From positions 186,001 through 250,000 of the forward strand of contig JAURWY010000017.1 in assembly GCA_030654695.1 (NCBI GenBank): 64,000 nt of DNA, given 5' to 3'. The notes under the pieces are model-generated. The model made no database searches. It was given only the letters and a program-made list of their open reading frames with translations, and was not told where the DNA came from. The stretch is from Polaromonas sp. GTDB lineage: Bacteria; Pseudomonadota; Gammaproteobacteria; Burkholderiales; Burkholderiaceae_C. This document shows, piece by piece, positions 14,311 through 22,175 of this stretch. Each line of letters starts with the position of its first letter. Positions within the stretch are counted from its first letter, which is position 1. Position numbers and translations under genes: made by a program.

Positions 14311-16141
14311 AGTCGCCGTCTTCCATTTTTTTAGGATTTATCGGGTACAGCCGCGAGCTGTTGCCGCCTACTCTGTAGACTCGCGCACGTTTGCCATCGG
14401 CCCCCGGTGCAGGCAACGCGCCTAGTTCCTGCAGTACGTCCAACGCGCGTTTGAAGTCAAACCCTTTCAGGGCTTCGTGCATACCGTCTGACGTAAACAG
14501 ATATTCGCGTCCAGCATTGGAGTCACGCCAATAGCCCGCTCGATCCCGCACAAAAGGTTGAGGGTCTCCTGTGTAATCGGAATTGGAGAATCTTGCATCG
14601 CCGTGTCGATCGATAAAACCGCGCACCTTGTCGGCAATCTGCCTGCGTTCGTCGTTGCCTTTGCCGCGCCCGGATTGCCACAACTTGAATGCGTGCGCCG
14701 CTGCCTTAATTGCGCCGCCTGCCTGCCAGCCTGTCAGGCCATATTCGGTGGCCAGTTCACCTGCCAAACCAATCATTGCAAACCGTGCCGCTGCTCGCTT
14801 GTCCTGACCCTCAGTGCCATCGGTTGCAAATTGTGGCAAGGCTTTTAACTTTTCCAATTCAGCGCAGTAGTCAGCCAAGTCAAATGTCAGCTTTTTCAGA
14901 AACGCTCGGCCTGCATGTCCGTGGTGTTGAGCAGCTGCCCGTTTGATCGCGTCCGAAAATGCTGCCGGACTCGTCGTTTCATGCAGGACGTCCCACGCGC
15001 CATATTTTTGTGCCACTGGAATGTCCAGCAGCCGCATGGCCTGACCTGCTTTTGCACGGTACCCACCCTCGGCCATCGTGGTTGCAATGGTGCGTTCGCC
15101 ATTGGACATAACAAAACTGCGCCACTGGGTTACGCCACGCGCATTGCCGCTACGGTTTGCGCGCTGTTTGCCACGCCCATTGCCCAGCATGTAAACAATT
15201 TCACCAACTTGCTTAGGGTCGCACTCGCTGATTTCGTCTAGTGCCAGCAGGCAATCATTGAACATGGCCGCCGCACCTTCTAGGCCGTTGCCTGTTGCCC
15301 TCCAACTGCGCATAAAGCCTTGCCCGCCCCATGTTGCGCACCCGCCAACCATTAACGTACTTTTGCCAGTGCTGGAGTCACCGAAAAGGTGAATCCCACC
15401 GCTTTCCGCATTGCACCGTTGCAGCAGTGGCCCTACGAATGATGCCGATACAGCCAACATCAGTAGCGGGTTGCCAACTGCCATTGCCGCGATACCTTGC
15501 TGCCAGCCTTCTAGCGTTCCTGCCTGCGTGTGTTCTTCATGGCCTCGCTCACCGCTTTGGAAGATCACGTCCTTAGACTTTGGCCCGATCACTACATCAG
15601 GCAACACAAACGAATCACCACACCAGCCAACTTGCAACGCGCAATGTATTTGACGCTTTGGGTGTTCGCTTTGCAGGTAGTGTGGTAACTGCTGCTTGGC
15701 TTTATAGGGGTCAAGCTCCACGCCCATTGCCAATAGTTCGCCGCGCAATTGGGCACCATCGCCAGCCAGTAGCTCCATTGGCATAGCCCATTTCCGCCAG
15801 TCGCCGACAGTTGGTTTGAAGCGCAACAGTCGTCCGAAGTTATTGTTTTGTCCGTCAAACGTCACCGCATCAATGTGCATGGGCGAACATAGCCATGTGT
15901 TAACCGGTTCCGGGGGATCGTTTTTATTACCTGCTGTCATTGCACAGTAGTAAACGCCGGGGCGATGCTTCCCGTCAGCCGATTTTTCCCAATCGTCCAA
16001 CACCACATAACGCGGCCGTTCATCCATACTGGGGAAAGGGCTTGCCTCGCTGCCAGATGATGCCGTGTTCAACTCGATCGCTGGAAGTCCCACATCCACA
16101 TCCAATTGCGCGGCGATCGCTTCATAGTCGTTTGGCTTCAT
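14300..16141 (-). CDS. DUF927 domain ATPase (satellite replication helicase/primase-type)
   Basis: A 613-residue protein of the DUF927 family found in phage satellites and integrative elements. Walker A FGDSSTGKST lies at about 250-260 and Walker B LLALDEIS some 45 residues later; MSNGERTIATTM matches the family's sensor-like segment. These proteins are viewed as superfamily 3-like replicative helicases acting with a primase. Its ATG overlaps the stop of the zinc-finger primase-like gene by four bases, so the two should work together to replicate the excised element. Confidence 0.85.
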   Translation of the reverse strand: MKPNDYEAIAAQLDVDVGLPAIELNTASSGSEASPFPSMDERPRYVVLDDWEKSADGKHRPGVYYCAMTAGNKNDPPEPVNTWLCSPMHIDAVTFDGQNNNFGRLLRFKPTVGDWRKWAMPMELLAGDGAQLRGELLAMGVELDPYKAKQQLPHYLQSEHPKRQIHCALQVGWCGDSFVLPDVVIGPKSKDVIFQSGERGHEEHTQAGTLEGWQQGIAAMAVGNPLLMLAVSASFVGPLLQRCNAESGGIHLFGDSSTGKSTLMVGGCATWGGQGFMRSWRATGNGLEGAAAMFNDCLLALDEISECDPKQVGEIVYMLGNGRGKQRANRSGNARGVTQWRSFVMSNGERTIATTMAEGGYRAKAGQAMRLLDIPVAQKYGAWDVLHETTSPAAFSDAIKRAAAQHHGHAGRAFLKKLTFDLADYCAELEKLKALPQFATDGTEGQDKRAAARFAMIGLAGELATEYGLTGWQAGGAIKAAAHAFKLWQSGRGKGNDERRQIADKVRGFIDRHGDARFSNSDYTGDPQPFVRDRAGYWRDSNAGREYLFTSDGMHEALKGFDFKRALDVLQELGALPAPGADGKRARVYRVGGNSSRLYPINPKKMEDGDYGA

Positions 16142-16602
16142 TGGAATGCCTCCGCGATCTGGTTGATACGTCTGGCTGATATCAACAGCCGAGCAAGGTC
16201 AACTTCGCTCAGTACAACGCCTTTGCCCATGTTGCCCGCAGCAACGGCTGTGATGGTCGATTCAAAGGCAAGAACCGACAGCGCCTGCCTTGGTGTCAAT
16301 AGGCTGGGCTTGTGCTGGACTTGGGGTCGGCCATCGTTCACCCATGCGCCCAATGTCTTGCAGGCATCCACAAACTCGGCACCCGTAGATTGCATTTCGT
16401 AAGGCAGCACATCACCGCCTTTAACTAAGCAGTTCATGCAAACCCAACCACCGCTCCTCGGGTTGATGCGCATGGAGTCGCTGCCGCCGTGGAATGAGCA
16501 GGATGTGGTTCTCCACTTACCGGAGCCTTTGAGTACTAGGCCGTGGTTTTCAAAGTAGGCGATTGGCTCGGGTAGGTTGTTGCGTTGGAAGGTCATGTGC
16601 AA
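16138..16602 (-). CDS. CHC2-type zinc-finger primase-like protein
   Basis: A 154-residue protein with CSFHGGSDSMRIN followed by WVCMNCLVKGGDVLPYE, a DnaG-type CHC2 zinc finger (Cys, His, Cys-x2-Cys at about 35-60). It lacks a Toprim domain, so it is a split or minimal primase component that recognises template DNA, while the catalytic part may be the neighbouring DUF927 protein. It overlaps its neighbours on both sides, as in an operon. Confidence 0.8.
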   Translation of the reverse strand: MHMTFQRNNLPEPIAYFENHGLVLKGSGKWRTTSCSFHGGSDSMRINPRSGGWVCMNCLVKGGDVLPYEMQSTGAEFVDACKTLGAWVNDGRPQVQHKPSLLTPRQALSVLAFESTITAVAAGNMGKGVVLSEVDLARLLISARRINQIAEAFQ

Positions 16603-16814
16603 ACCTCCACCTGTTTTGCGAAGGCTTGCCGCTCTGTAACGTCGCTCGCGATACCCTTGTGGACTACGTAGCCTGCAAGTGCAAAGAGAGCTATTTCGGT
16701 GGGGGCTTGCTCTATAGCTGTGCCACTGCGAAAATCAGCGTTGCTGGTGTAGGTTTGCAGGCCGTTGGCGTTAGTAGCGTCAGCGGCCTTTTGCTTGGTG
16801 GCGGTGTAGATCAT
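16593..16814 (-). CDS. Small hypothetical satellite protein
   Basis: A 73-residue protein between alpA and the zinc-finger gene, overlapping the latter by 10 bases. The sequence contains TEIALFALAGYVVHKGIAS, perhaps one amphipathic helix. No family recognised. Tight packing in the operon is the main support. Confidence 0.5.
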   Translation of the reverse strand: MIYTATKQKAADATNANGLQTYTSNADFRSGTAIEQAPTEIALFALAGYVVHKGIASDVTERQAFAKQVEVCT

Positions 16815-16824
16815 GGCCTACCCC

Positions 16825-17070
16825 TCATGCAGTGGCCAGTTCGGTGCGCTTGGAGTGAAGCCGCTTTACCAGTTCCCTGATTTCAGCCTCAGACTTTGCA
16901 GCGATCCTCGCCGCGTTGATGGCCTGCACCTCATCTGAAGGCCAGCCTACAGAGCGTTGGCCGATCTGGACCGGCATGGTGAACAAGCCCGCTTTGATGG
17001 CGTTATAGATAGACGCGTGGGAACGGTGCCCGGTTTCAGCTTTGACGGCTGGCATTCTGAGAATTGACAT
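16825..17070 (-). CDS. AlpA-family excisionase/transcriptional regulator
   Basis: An 81-residue MerR-like winged-helix protein: MPAVKAETGHRSHASIYNAIKAGLF, then PVQIGQRSVGWPSDEVQAI, the standard AlpA layout (P4 Vis/AlpA). Such proteins switch on the integrase or replication genes and can act as recombination directionality factors. It heads the replication operon and lies near the integrase, as in P4-like islands. Confidence 0.85.
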   Translation of the reverse strand: MSILRMPAVKAETGHRSHASIYNAIKAGLFTMPVQIGQRSVGWPSDEVQAINAARIAAKSEAEIRELVKRLHSKRTELATA

Positions 17071-17154
17071 TGGAAACCCCCATCCGGCTTTGTATGCCGT
17101 TGTTACGATGGGGTGAATGTCTACGCTGAGCGGCTTTAGTGGAATGCGCTATGC

Positions 17155-17189
17155 GGTGCAGCGGCTAGACGGTGCAGTGCAGCGGCTAG
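17155..17189. repeat. Short direct repeat upstream of alpA
   Basis: GGTGCAGCGGCTAG at 17155-17168 recurs as GTGCAGCGGCTAG at 17177-17189, 21-22 bp apart. A shorter GAGCGGCTTTA lies about 28 bp before. The second copy covers the stop codon of the upstream hypothetical gene. It could bind AlpA or an initiator, or be an origin iteron; evidence is thin. Confidence 0.35.
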
Positions 17190-17776
17190 GGAGTTGGTTT
17201 GGGGTTTGGATTGTCTGGCGTGCCAATTAAATGCTTGCGTGTTTTTGAATACGATAAGCCAATCCCAGCGCACTCCTCCTCAGCGCATAAATCCCGTGAC
17301 CAATACTTCCCGCTTGCCCATATTTTGAGGATGGCAGCCTTCTTTTCATGGCTACCACCCGGTTTGCTGTGCAGAAAATTTGCTGCTTTTTTTGCACGCC
17401 TTGACGCCTTAATTTCCATTGTTTTTACGCCTGATAAGTACATCTTCTGTACAAGGCTATTTTGTGCTTTTTTAATATCTTCAACTAAGTCACAGAGACG
17501 TTCCATTTCCGACTTTTGCCAATTCTTTCCCATTTGATTTCGGTCAATTTTTTCAAAGAATTCATTGGTTTCGTTAAAGAGACGTTTGTATGTATCAGCT
17601 TCAAGCTGCGCAAGTGCAAACCTTTCCAAAAGTTGGTCGAAGGAGTAATCTCTCGCAATAGACTTCAAGTTGCAGAGTTGTCTATCGAAGTCATCTGACT
17701 GCGATAGTTGTGCATACAGATCCCAGCTGACTGTTTCGTCAATCTCAATCGGATCGTCCAGTTCTTTACCCCGCAT
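17186..17776 (-). CDS. Hypothetical element protein with C-terminal conserved patch
   Basis: A 196-residue soluble, charged protein preceded by a strong AGGAGG site. The middle is helical and probably coiled (LLERFALAQLEADTYKRLF). The C-terminal part (KKAAILKIWASGKYWSRDLC, then GLSYSKTRKHLIG) resembles a helix-turn-helix-like segment seen in proteins next to island integrases. Function unknown; DNA binding is possible. Confidence 0.6.
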   Translation of the reverse strand: MRGKELDDPIEIDETVSWDLYAQLSQSDDFDRQLCNLKSIARDYSFDQLLERFALAQLEADTYKRLFNETNEFFEKIDRNQMGKNWQKSEMERLCDLVEDIKKAQNSLVQKMYLSGVKTMEIKASRRAKKAANFLHSKPGGSHEKKAAILKIWASGKYWSRDLCAEEECAGIGLSYSKTRKHLIGTPDNPNPKPTP

Positions 17777-17883
17777 TTCGTCCTCCTGTCACGCCTGCTA
17801 AGAAAACCAACGCCACTGGGCCAAGGGAGTCCCAGCTTTCACCATCTGGTATTAATCGATCGTTAGGTGTAGTCGAAAATTTG

Positions 17884-19122
17884 TCACGCCGACTTCAACT
17901 GGATCACTTCACCACCAGCAGCCAGCTTGTCTAAGTAGTCGGCCCATTGTTGAATCATCTTGAACCGCTGTTTTACATACTGGGTTCGGTTGTAGCTGCG
18001 CCCGTTAGCATCTTTTACCGCGTGGGCTAAGTTGGCTTCGATGACGTGGTGGTCGATGTTCAACTCGTCCACAAGCATGGTGCGTGCACTTGCCCGGAAA
18101 CCGTGCCAAGTTTGTTCTTTGCCAAAACCTAGCGCATAGAGGGCACTGCGTACGGAGTTATCAGAAACGGGCCTGTCGTGGCTGCGCTCACCCGGGAACA
18201 CATAGCGCCCGTGCCCAGTCAACGGCTGAATTCCGCGAAGTAAGGCCACGGCCTGCGTGGGCATTGGCACGGTGTGGGCTTCACCCTGCTCTTTTTCCAG
18301 CTTAGTGCGCTTCATTTTCATACTGGGGATCGTCCACAGCGCACCGTCTAAATCAAGTTCGGCCCATTCCATCATGCGCAGGTTGCCGGGTCGTTGATAC
18401 AGGTATGGCGTCAGCTGCAAAGCCGTGCGCACAATTGGCCCTCCCTTGTAGCCCTTGATAGCCCGCATCAAGCCACCCATGCGCACCGGATCGAGAATGG
18501 CGGCGAAGGACTTGCCACGGTAAGGCATCAACCGTCCTTTCAGCCCTTCGGTGATATTTCGCTGCTGCACTTCGGCGGTAGGTAGCCAGTAGTCCCAAAC
18601 TTGCCGCGCCAGCATCAGTACACGATCAGCCGTTTCGATCGCGCCTCGTTCTTCAATTTTTTGGAGCGCCGCCAACAAATCCATGGCATGAATCTCACTC
18701 ATCTGCCGCTCACCAATCCAAGGAAACAGGTCACGCTCCAGTTGCCGCAATGAACGGTCTGCATGGCTACCACTCCATTGCGGAGCTTGTTTGCCGTACC
18801 ATTCCAAAGCCACGGCCTTGAAGGTGTAACTGCCATCGGGTGTAGTTTTCAGCTTTTCAAGCTTGCGCGCCTGCACAGGATCATTCCCTAGTGACTTTTG
18901 AAGCTTGGCAGCGTCACGGGCTTTGCGTGCCGCAGCCAACGACACATCTGGATAACTGCCAAGTGCCAATTGCTTTTCAACGCCAGCAATGCGGTATTTC
19001 AGAAACCAGCGCTTAGAGCCTGTCGGACTAACTTGTAGGTACAAGCCACCGGAGTCGAAAAAGCGCACCTGTTTCTTTTCTGGGGGGCAAACTGCATTAC
19101 GGCACTTGGCATCGATCAACAT
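17884..19122 (-). CDS. int: Tyrosine-type integrase, P4/DUF4102 family
   Basis: From ATG 19122 the protein is 412 residues. It has an N-terminal arm-binding DUF4102 domain (FFDSGGLYLQVSPTGSKRWF...LGSYPDVSLAAAR) and a C-terminal catalytic domain with the first Arg in YLYQRPGNLR, then HGFRASARTM and the tyrosine in GRSYNRTQY. The frame is open 90 bases further upstream, but that extension has no homologous look and crosses the arm-site repeats. The gene is the outermost of element B and reads in the same direction as ssrA. It should catalyse integration into and excision from the ssrA 3' region. Confidence 0.9.
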   Translation of the reverse strand: MLIDAKCRNAVCPPEKKQVRFFDSGGLYLQVSPTGSKRWFLKYRIAGVEKQLALGSYPDVSLAAARKARDAAKLQKSLGNDPVQARKLEKLKTTPDGSYTFKAVALEWYGKQAPQWSGSHADRSLRQLERDLFPWIGERQMSEIHAMDLLAALQKIEERGAIETADRVLMLARQVWDYWLPTAEVQQRNITEGLKGRLMPYRGKSFAAILDPVRMGGLMRAIKGYKGGPIVRTALQLTPYLYQRPGNLRMMEWAELDLDGALWTIPSMKMKRTKLEKEQGEAHTVPMPTQAVALLRGIQPLTGHGRYVFPGERSHDRPVSDNSVRSALYALGFGKEQTWHGFRASARTMLVDELNIDHHVIEANLAHAVKDANGRSYNRTQYVKQRFKMIQQWADYLDKLAAGGEVIQLKSA

Positions 19123-19236
19123 GGGGGTACAGCTCCAATTAAAAGTGGAAAAAAGGCCATGTTTCCATTCACAAATGGGGGTGCAAAACCTCCAAAAAAA
19201 TGAAAAACACAACTTACACCCCCATTTGTACCCCCG
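19121..19236. promoter_or_regulatory. Putative integrase arm-type sites, right end of element B
   Basis: Four (T)G/ACACCCCC-type sites lie here: GGGGGTAC (19123, inverted), GGGGGTGC (19177, inverted), TACACCCCC (19215) and TGTACCCCCG (19227). The last is identical to the site at 6441 by the other att copy. They overlap the int promoter region, so integrase may regulate itself. Confidence 0.45.
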
Positions 19237-19281
19237 ACACTAAGTGGATGTCAATATCAGCCTTTGTAGGCCAATGCCGCA

Positions 19282-19355
19282 TAAGTCATTGATTTAAAAA
19301 TGAAAAAGGCCGCTAACTGTATGTCGTTAGCGGCCTTTGTCATGCGGTATGGTGG
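19282..19355. repeat. att copy 3 (ssrA-proximal boundary of element B)
   Basis: A 74-bp direct repeat of 6286-6359 (two mismatches). It runs from inside the element through the ssrA terminator hairpin up to the first bases of the tmRNA acceptor stem (CCA at 19350-19352, minus strand). Confidence 0.88.
19303..19338 (-). terminator. ssrA Rho-independent terminator
   Basis: A perfect 13-bp stem (AAAGGCCGCTAAC, 19305-19317, with GTTAGCGGCCTTT, 19326-19338) with an 8-base loop. On the minus strand it is followed by a T run, 12 bases after the tmRNA CCA. The same hairpin is duplicated in the other two att copies. Confidence 0.85.
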
Positions 19356-19736
19356 AGCTGGGGGGATTTGAACCCCCGTCCGCAAGCCTTTTTCGGGCAG
19401 ATCTACATGTTTAGCGGTCTGATTTAAGTCTCGCCACCTGTGTCGCGCAGTCGCACGCTACACAAGACGCCAGCACCCTATTTTCTTGCCCCGGGTTAAG
19501 GTACCCAGCCCGGAGCCAGCCGATTAAATTATCTTTACAGCCTGGAACCCTTAGCTTGCGCTAAAGAACCCTTGCCCAGCCCATCGGCATGCTGTTGTAA
19601 AGCTCACTGGCAATTAAGCAGCGAGTGCGAAACGTTCGTCGTTTGCAGTTAGTTTTTTTGAATCAGATTAACGAGCACATTCAGCTCGACATGCACCACA
19701 CCGCGTCCGAACCCACGTCGAAACCAATGCAGCCCC
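19350..19736 (-). ncRNA. ssrA: tmRNA
   Basis: One-piece tmRNA of about 387 nt. The 5' GGGGCUG (19736 downward) pairs with CAGCUCC just before the ACCA end. The T-arm GGGGGTTCAAATCCCCC is clear, and the TTTCGACGTGG start is typical of betaproteobacteria. The tag frame at complement(19614..19646) reads ANDERFALAA and then TAA. tmRNA with SmpB rescues stalled ribosomes and tags products for proteolysis. Its 3' region is the integration target of the two elements; the copy here is intact. Confidence 0.95.
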
Positions 19737-19748
19737 AAGCCAACTAGT

Positions 19749-20432
19749 TTAAGGCATTCGGAGGAATTTCAATAGCTCTCCTGCAGATCGAATCGTGGCA
19801 TGTGCATTCCACGCGTCTGTTTCGCCCGTAGCGCCTAGGTAACCGTAGGCGGCAGCCACGGTCGGCATGCCAGCGGCGCGTCCGGCCACAATGTCGCGCT
19901 CGTCGTCGCCCACGTACAAACAGCGCTCCGGCAAGATATTCAACTGCCGCGCGGCCTCCAGCAAAGGCGCCGGATGCGGCTTGGCATGCGGCGTGGTGTC
20001 GCCGCAGACCACGGTCGAAGCCGTCGCAAATAGCGGCATGCCGCGCGTCAAGGGCAAAGCAAAACGCTCTGACTTGTTGGTCACAATGCCCCATTTCAAG
20101 CCAATGCCTTGAATGTCATGGATCAACTCGGCAACCCCGTCAAAGGCGTAGGTGCGTTCAGTCAGGCAGGCTTCATAGTTCAAAAAGAACTCTTCACGAA
20201 GTTCCAAAAAAGCCGGGTCTTGCGGACTCAAGCCGAAAGCCACGCCAATCATTCCGCGCGCACCTGCGCCCGCCATCGGGCGGTAATCGGCCAAAGGCAG
20301 CGGCGACAAGCCACGGTCGGTGCGCATTTTGTCGGCGGCAGCGCCTAAGTCAGGTGCGCTGTCAATCAAGGTGCCGTCTAGGTCAAACAACACGGCTTCA
20401 ATGCCATCAAAAAATTGCAGGCGTGAACTCAT
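19749..20432 (-). CDS. gph: Phosphoglycolate phosphatase, HAD family
   Basis: A 227-residue HAD hydrolase with DLDGTLIDSAPDL (nucleophile Asp near residue 17), the VTNKSE motif II, and KPHPAPLLEAA plus GDDERDIVAGRAAGM motifs III/IV. It dephosphorylates 2-phosphoglycolate, from DNA 3' repair or photorespiration-like side reactions. Its ATG overlaps the stop of ubiG (ATGA), the normal ubiG-gph order in Burkholderiales. Its stop is 12 bases from the 5' end of ssrA. Confidence 0.9.
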   Translation of the reverse strand: MSSRLQFFDGIEAVLFDLDGTLIDSAPDLGAAADKMRTDRGLSPLPLADYRPMAGAGARGMIGVAFGLSPQDPAFLELREEFFLNYEACLTERTYAFDGVAELIHDIQGIGLKWGIVTNKSERFALPLTRGMPLFATASTVVCGDTTPHAKPHPAPLLEAARQLNILPERCLYVGDDERDIVAGRAAGMPTVAAAYGYLGATGETDAWNAHATIRSAGELLKFLRMP

Positions 20433-21136
20433 GCTTTTTGCATGGCAAGCATGTAGTTGACGCTGGTGTTGGCGCTGAGCCAGTAATGGCGCGTCAGCGG
20501 GTTGTATTCCATACCGCGGGTGTGTTGCAGGTCGAGGCTAGCAGCGCGGGCGTAAGCTGCCAGCTCACTGGGTTTGATGAACTTGGCAAACTCATGAGTG
20601 CCACGTGGCAACAAGTTCAGCACGTATTCAGCCCCGACGATGGCAAACAAAAATGCTTTGGGGTTGCGGTTGATGGTCGAAAAGAAAACCCAGCCTCCGG
20701 GCTTGACCAGCGTGGCGCAAGCCCGCACCACCGATGCAGGGTCTGGCACGTGCTCCAGCATTTCCATGCAGGTGACGACATCAAAGCTGGCGGGCTGTTC
20801 GTCGGCTAGTTTTTCAGCGCTGATTTCGCGGTAAGTCACGCCCTCGGTTTGGGCCTCAAGAGCGTGGAGCTGGGCCACCCGCAGCGCCTTGGTGGCCAAG
20901 TCGATGCCCAGTACCTCAGCCCCTTTGCGCGCCATCGAGTCAGCCAGAATGCCGCCGCCACAGCCAATGTCCACCACTCGCTTGCTTTTGAGAGGCACCA
21001 GATCATCAATCCAGGCGAGGCGCAGGGGATTGATTTGATGCAAGGGTCGAAACTCACTCTCCGGATCCCACCAACGGTGAGCCAAGTCAGAGAATTTAGC
21101 CAGTTCGGCCGGGTCGGCGTTTTCAGTTGGGTGCAT
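20429..21136 (-). CDS. ubiG: Ubiquinone biosynthesis O-methyltransferase
   Basis: A 235-residue class I SAM methyltransferase: VVDIGCGGGILADSMA (SAM motif I, about 54-69), CMEMLEHVPDP, and the UbiG-type N-terminus FSDLAHRWWDPESEFRPLHQ. It performs both O-methylations in ubiquinone synthesis at the membrane-associated Ubi complex. It is cotranscribed with gph. Confidence 0.94.
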   Translation of the reverse strand: MHPTENADPAELAKFSDLAHRWWDPESEFRPLHQINPLRLAWIDDLVPLKSKRVVDIGCGGGILADSMARKGAEVLGIDLATKALRVAQLHALEAQTEGVTYREISAEKLADEQPASFDVVTCMEMLEHVPDPASVVRACATLVKPGGWVFFSTINRNPKAFLFAIVGAEYVLNLLPRGTHEFAKFIKPSELAAYARAASLDLQHTRGMEYNPLTRHYWLSANTSVNYMLAMQKA

Positions 21137-21160
21137 GGCCTTGATTATCGTTGAGACATA

Positions 21161-21188
21161 AAAAAACCGCGCCGAAGCGCGGTTTTTT
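21161..21188. terminator. Rho-independent terminator between ompA and ubiG
   Basis: AAAAAACCGCGC, loop CGAA, GCGCGGTTTTTT: a perfect 12-bp inverted repeat with A and T runs on both sides. It lies 17 bases after the ompA stop and ends the ompA transcript (minus strand). Confidence 0.85.
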
Positions 21189-21205
21189 GAAGCGATCCGG
21201 AAGGA

Positions 21206-21865
21206 TTACTTGTTAGCGCGTGTGCCAACAACTTCGATTTCGACGCGGCGATTTTTCGCACGGCCTTCAGAAGTTTTGTTGTCAGCGACTGGCTGTGTCT
21301 CGCCTTTGCCTTCGGTGTAGACGCGGTTTTTCTCGATGCCTTTGGACACCAAGTAAGCCTTAACGGACTCAGAGCGCTTGACCGACAGCTTCTGGTTGTA
21401 GGCATTGCTACCGATGGAGTCAGTGTGACCCACAGCGATGATGACTTCAAGGTTGATGCCTTTGATCTTGCCGATCAGGTCGTCCAACTTGGCGCGGCCT
21501 TCTGGCTTCAGGGCTGACTTGTCAAAGTCAAAGAATGCGTCAGCAGCGTAAGTCACTTTGGTGGCAGCCACTGCAGGCACAACGGCAGGCGCTGGCTTGG
21601 CAACAGGTGCAGGTGCTGGCGCTGGTGCTGCGGCACGTGGTGCAGGCGGAGCCACAACGGCTGGTTTTGGAACAATCGCGCCATCGCAGCCTTTGGCAGC
21701 AGTGGCAGGGGTCCAAGAGGCATCACGCCAGCACAGGTCACCGGCGCCGTTTTTCCAAGCCAGTTCGCCGGTACCGTTGCGCCAGTTGTCGACGGATTGA
21801 GCACCCGCGGCAGTAACCATCGCTACGGAAGCGAACAACACTGCTAATTTATTGAGTTTCTTCAT
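21206..21865 (-). CDS. OmpA-family outer membrane / peptidoglycan-associated protein
   Basis: From ATG 21865 (AGAGGA site) the protein is 219 residues. It has a signal peptide (KLAVLFASVAMVTAAGA) and a short repeat region with WRNGTG, WKNGAG and LCWRD. A long Ala/Pro linker follows, then a C-terminal OmpA domain (FFDFDKSALKPEGRAKLDDL, GHTDSIGSNAYNQKLSVKRS, EGRAKNRRVEI) that binds peptidoglycan. It lacks an N-terminal eight-strand barrel, so it is the short Burkholderiales form that anchors the outer membrane. The 22-codon extension upstream of the ATG is not supported. Confidence 0.9.
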   Translation of the reverse strand: MKKLNKLAVLFASVAMVTAAGAQSVDNWRNGTGELAWKNGAGDLCWRDASWTPATAAKGCDGAIVPKPAVVAPPAPRAAAPAPAPAPVAKPAPAVVPAVAATKVTYAADAFFDFDKSALKPEGRAKLDDLIGKIKGINLEVIIAVGHTDSIGSNAYNQKLSVKRSESVKAYLVSKGIEKNRVYTEGKGETQPVADNKTSEGRAKNRRVEIEVVGTRANK

Positions 21866-21930
21866 AGTTGTCCTCTGAGAGTTGCCGCAGCAGGGCTGCG
21901 ATGACTGAATTGCTGATTTGATTAACACGC

Positions 21931-21960
21931 TTTAAATGACCATCACTCGAAGCGTTACAA
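21931..21960 (-). promoter_or_regulatory. Candidate ompA promoter
   Basis: On the minus strand TTGTAA (21960-21955) and TTTAAA (21936-21931) are 18 bases apart, giving a 5' leader of about 60 nt. The rest of 21866-22175, between ompA and gyrA, holds only the divergent promoter region. Confidence 0.35.
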
Positions 21961-22175
21961 CAATTGTGCCATATGTATCTGTGGCAAAAACCAAGGTCAA
22001 GGCCTTGTCTCACAAGAATGCACCCTTTAAGATTCATTTATGTTGCGCACCAGCTACAAAATATTATGCTGTGAGAGGCCGTAAAATGCTCGGTTGTACC
22101 AACTCGGCGTAGTCAAGTTGTGTTTTCGCCTCATCCAAGCGTTTTGCTTATTTTGCGACTTCTCTCAGGCCCTCC

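Larger units (their letters stand above)
6286..19355. mobile_element. Integrative element B: ssrA-integrated phage-satellite-like island with defence cassette
   Basis: About 13 kb lies between direct repeats at 6286-6359 and 19282-19355. A tyrosine integrase gene ends the element next to ssrA, as is usual for islands that use tmRNA as target. From the integrase side come a hypothetical gene, AlpA, a small ORF, a CHC2-type zinc-finger protein and a DUF927 ATPase, which together resemble a satellite replication/regulation module. The far half carries an HNH nuclease, ShosTA, a nuclease-helicase and a nucleotide pyrophosphohydrolase. No capsid, terminase or conjugation gene is present. Confidence 0.85.

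Noticed and set aside
19744-20094. 116-codon frame inside gph
   Set aside because: Alternative frame with Arg/Ala-rich translation; the Gph frame has all HAD motifs.
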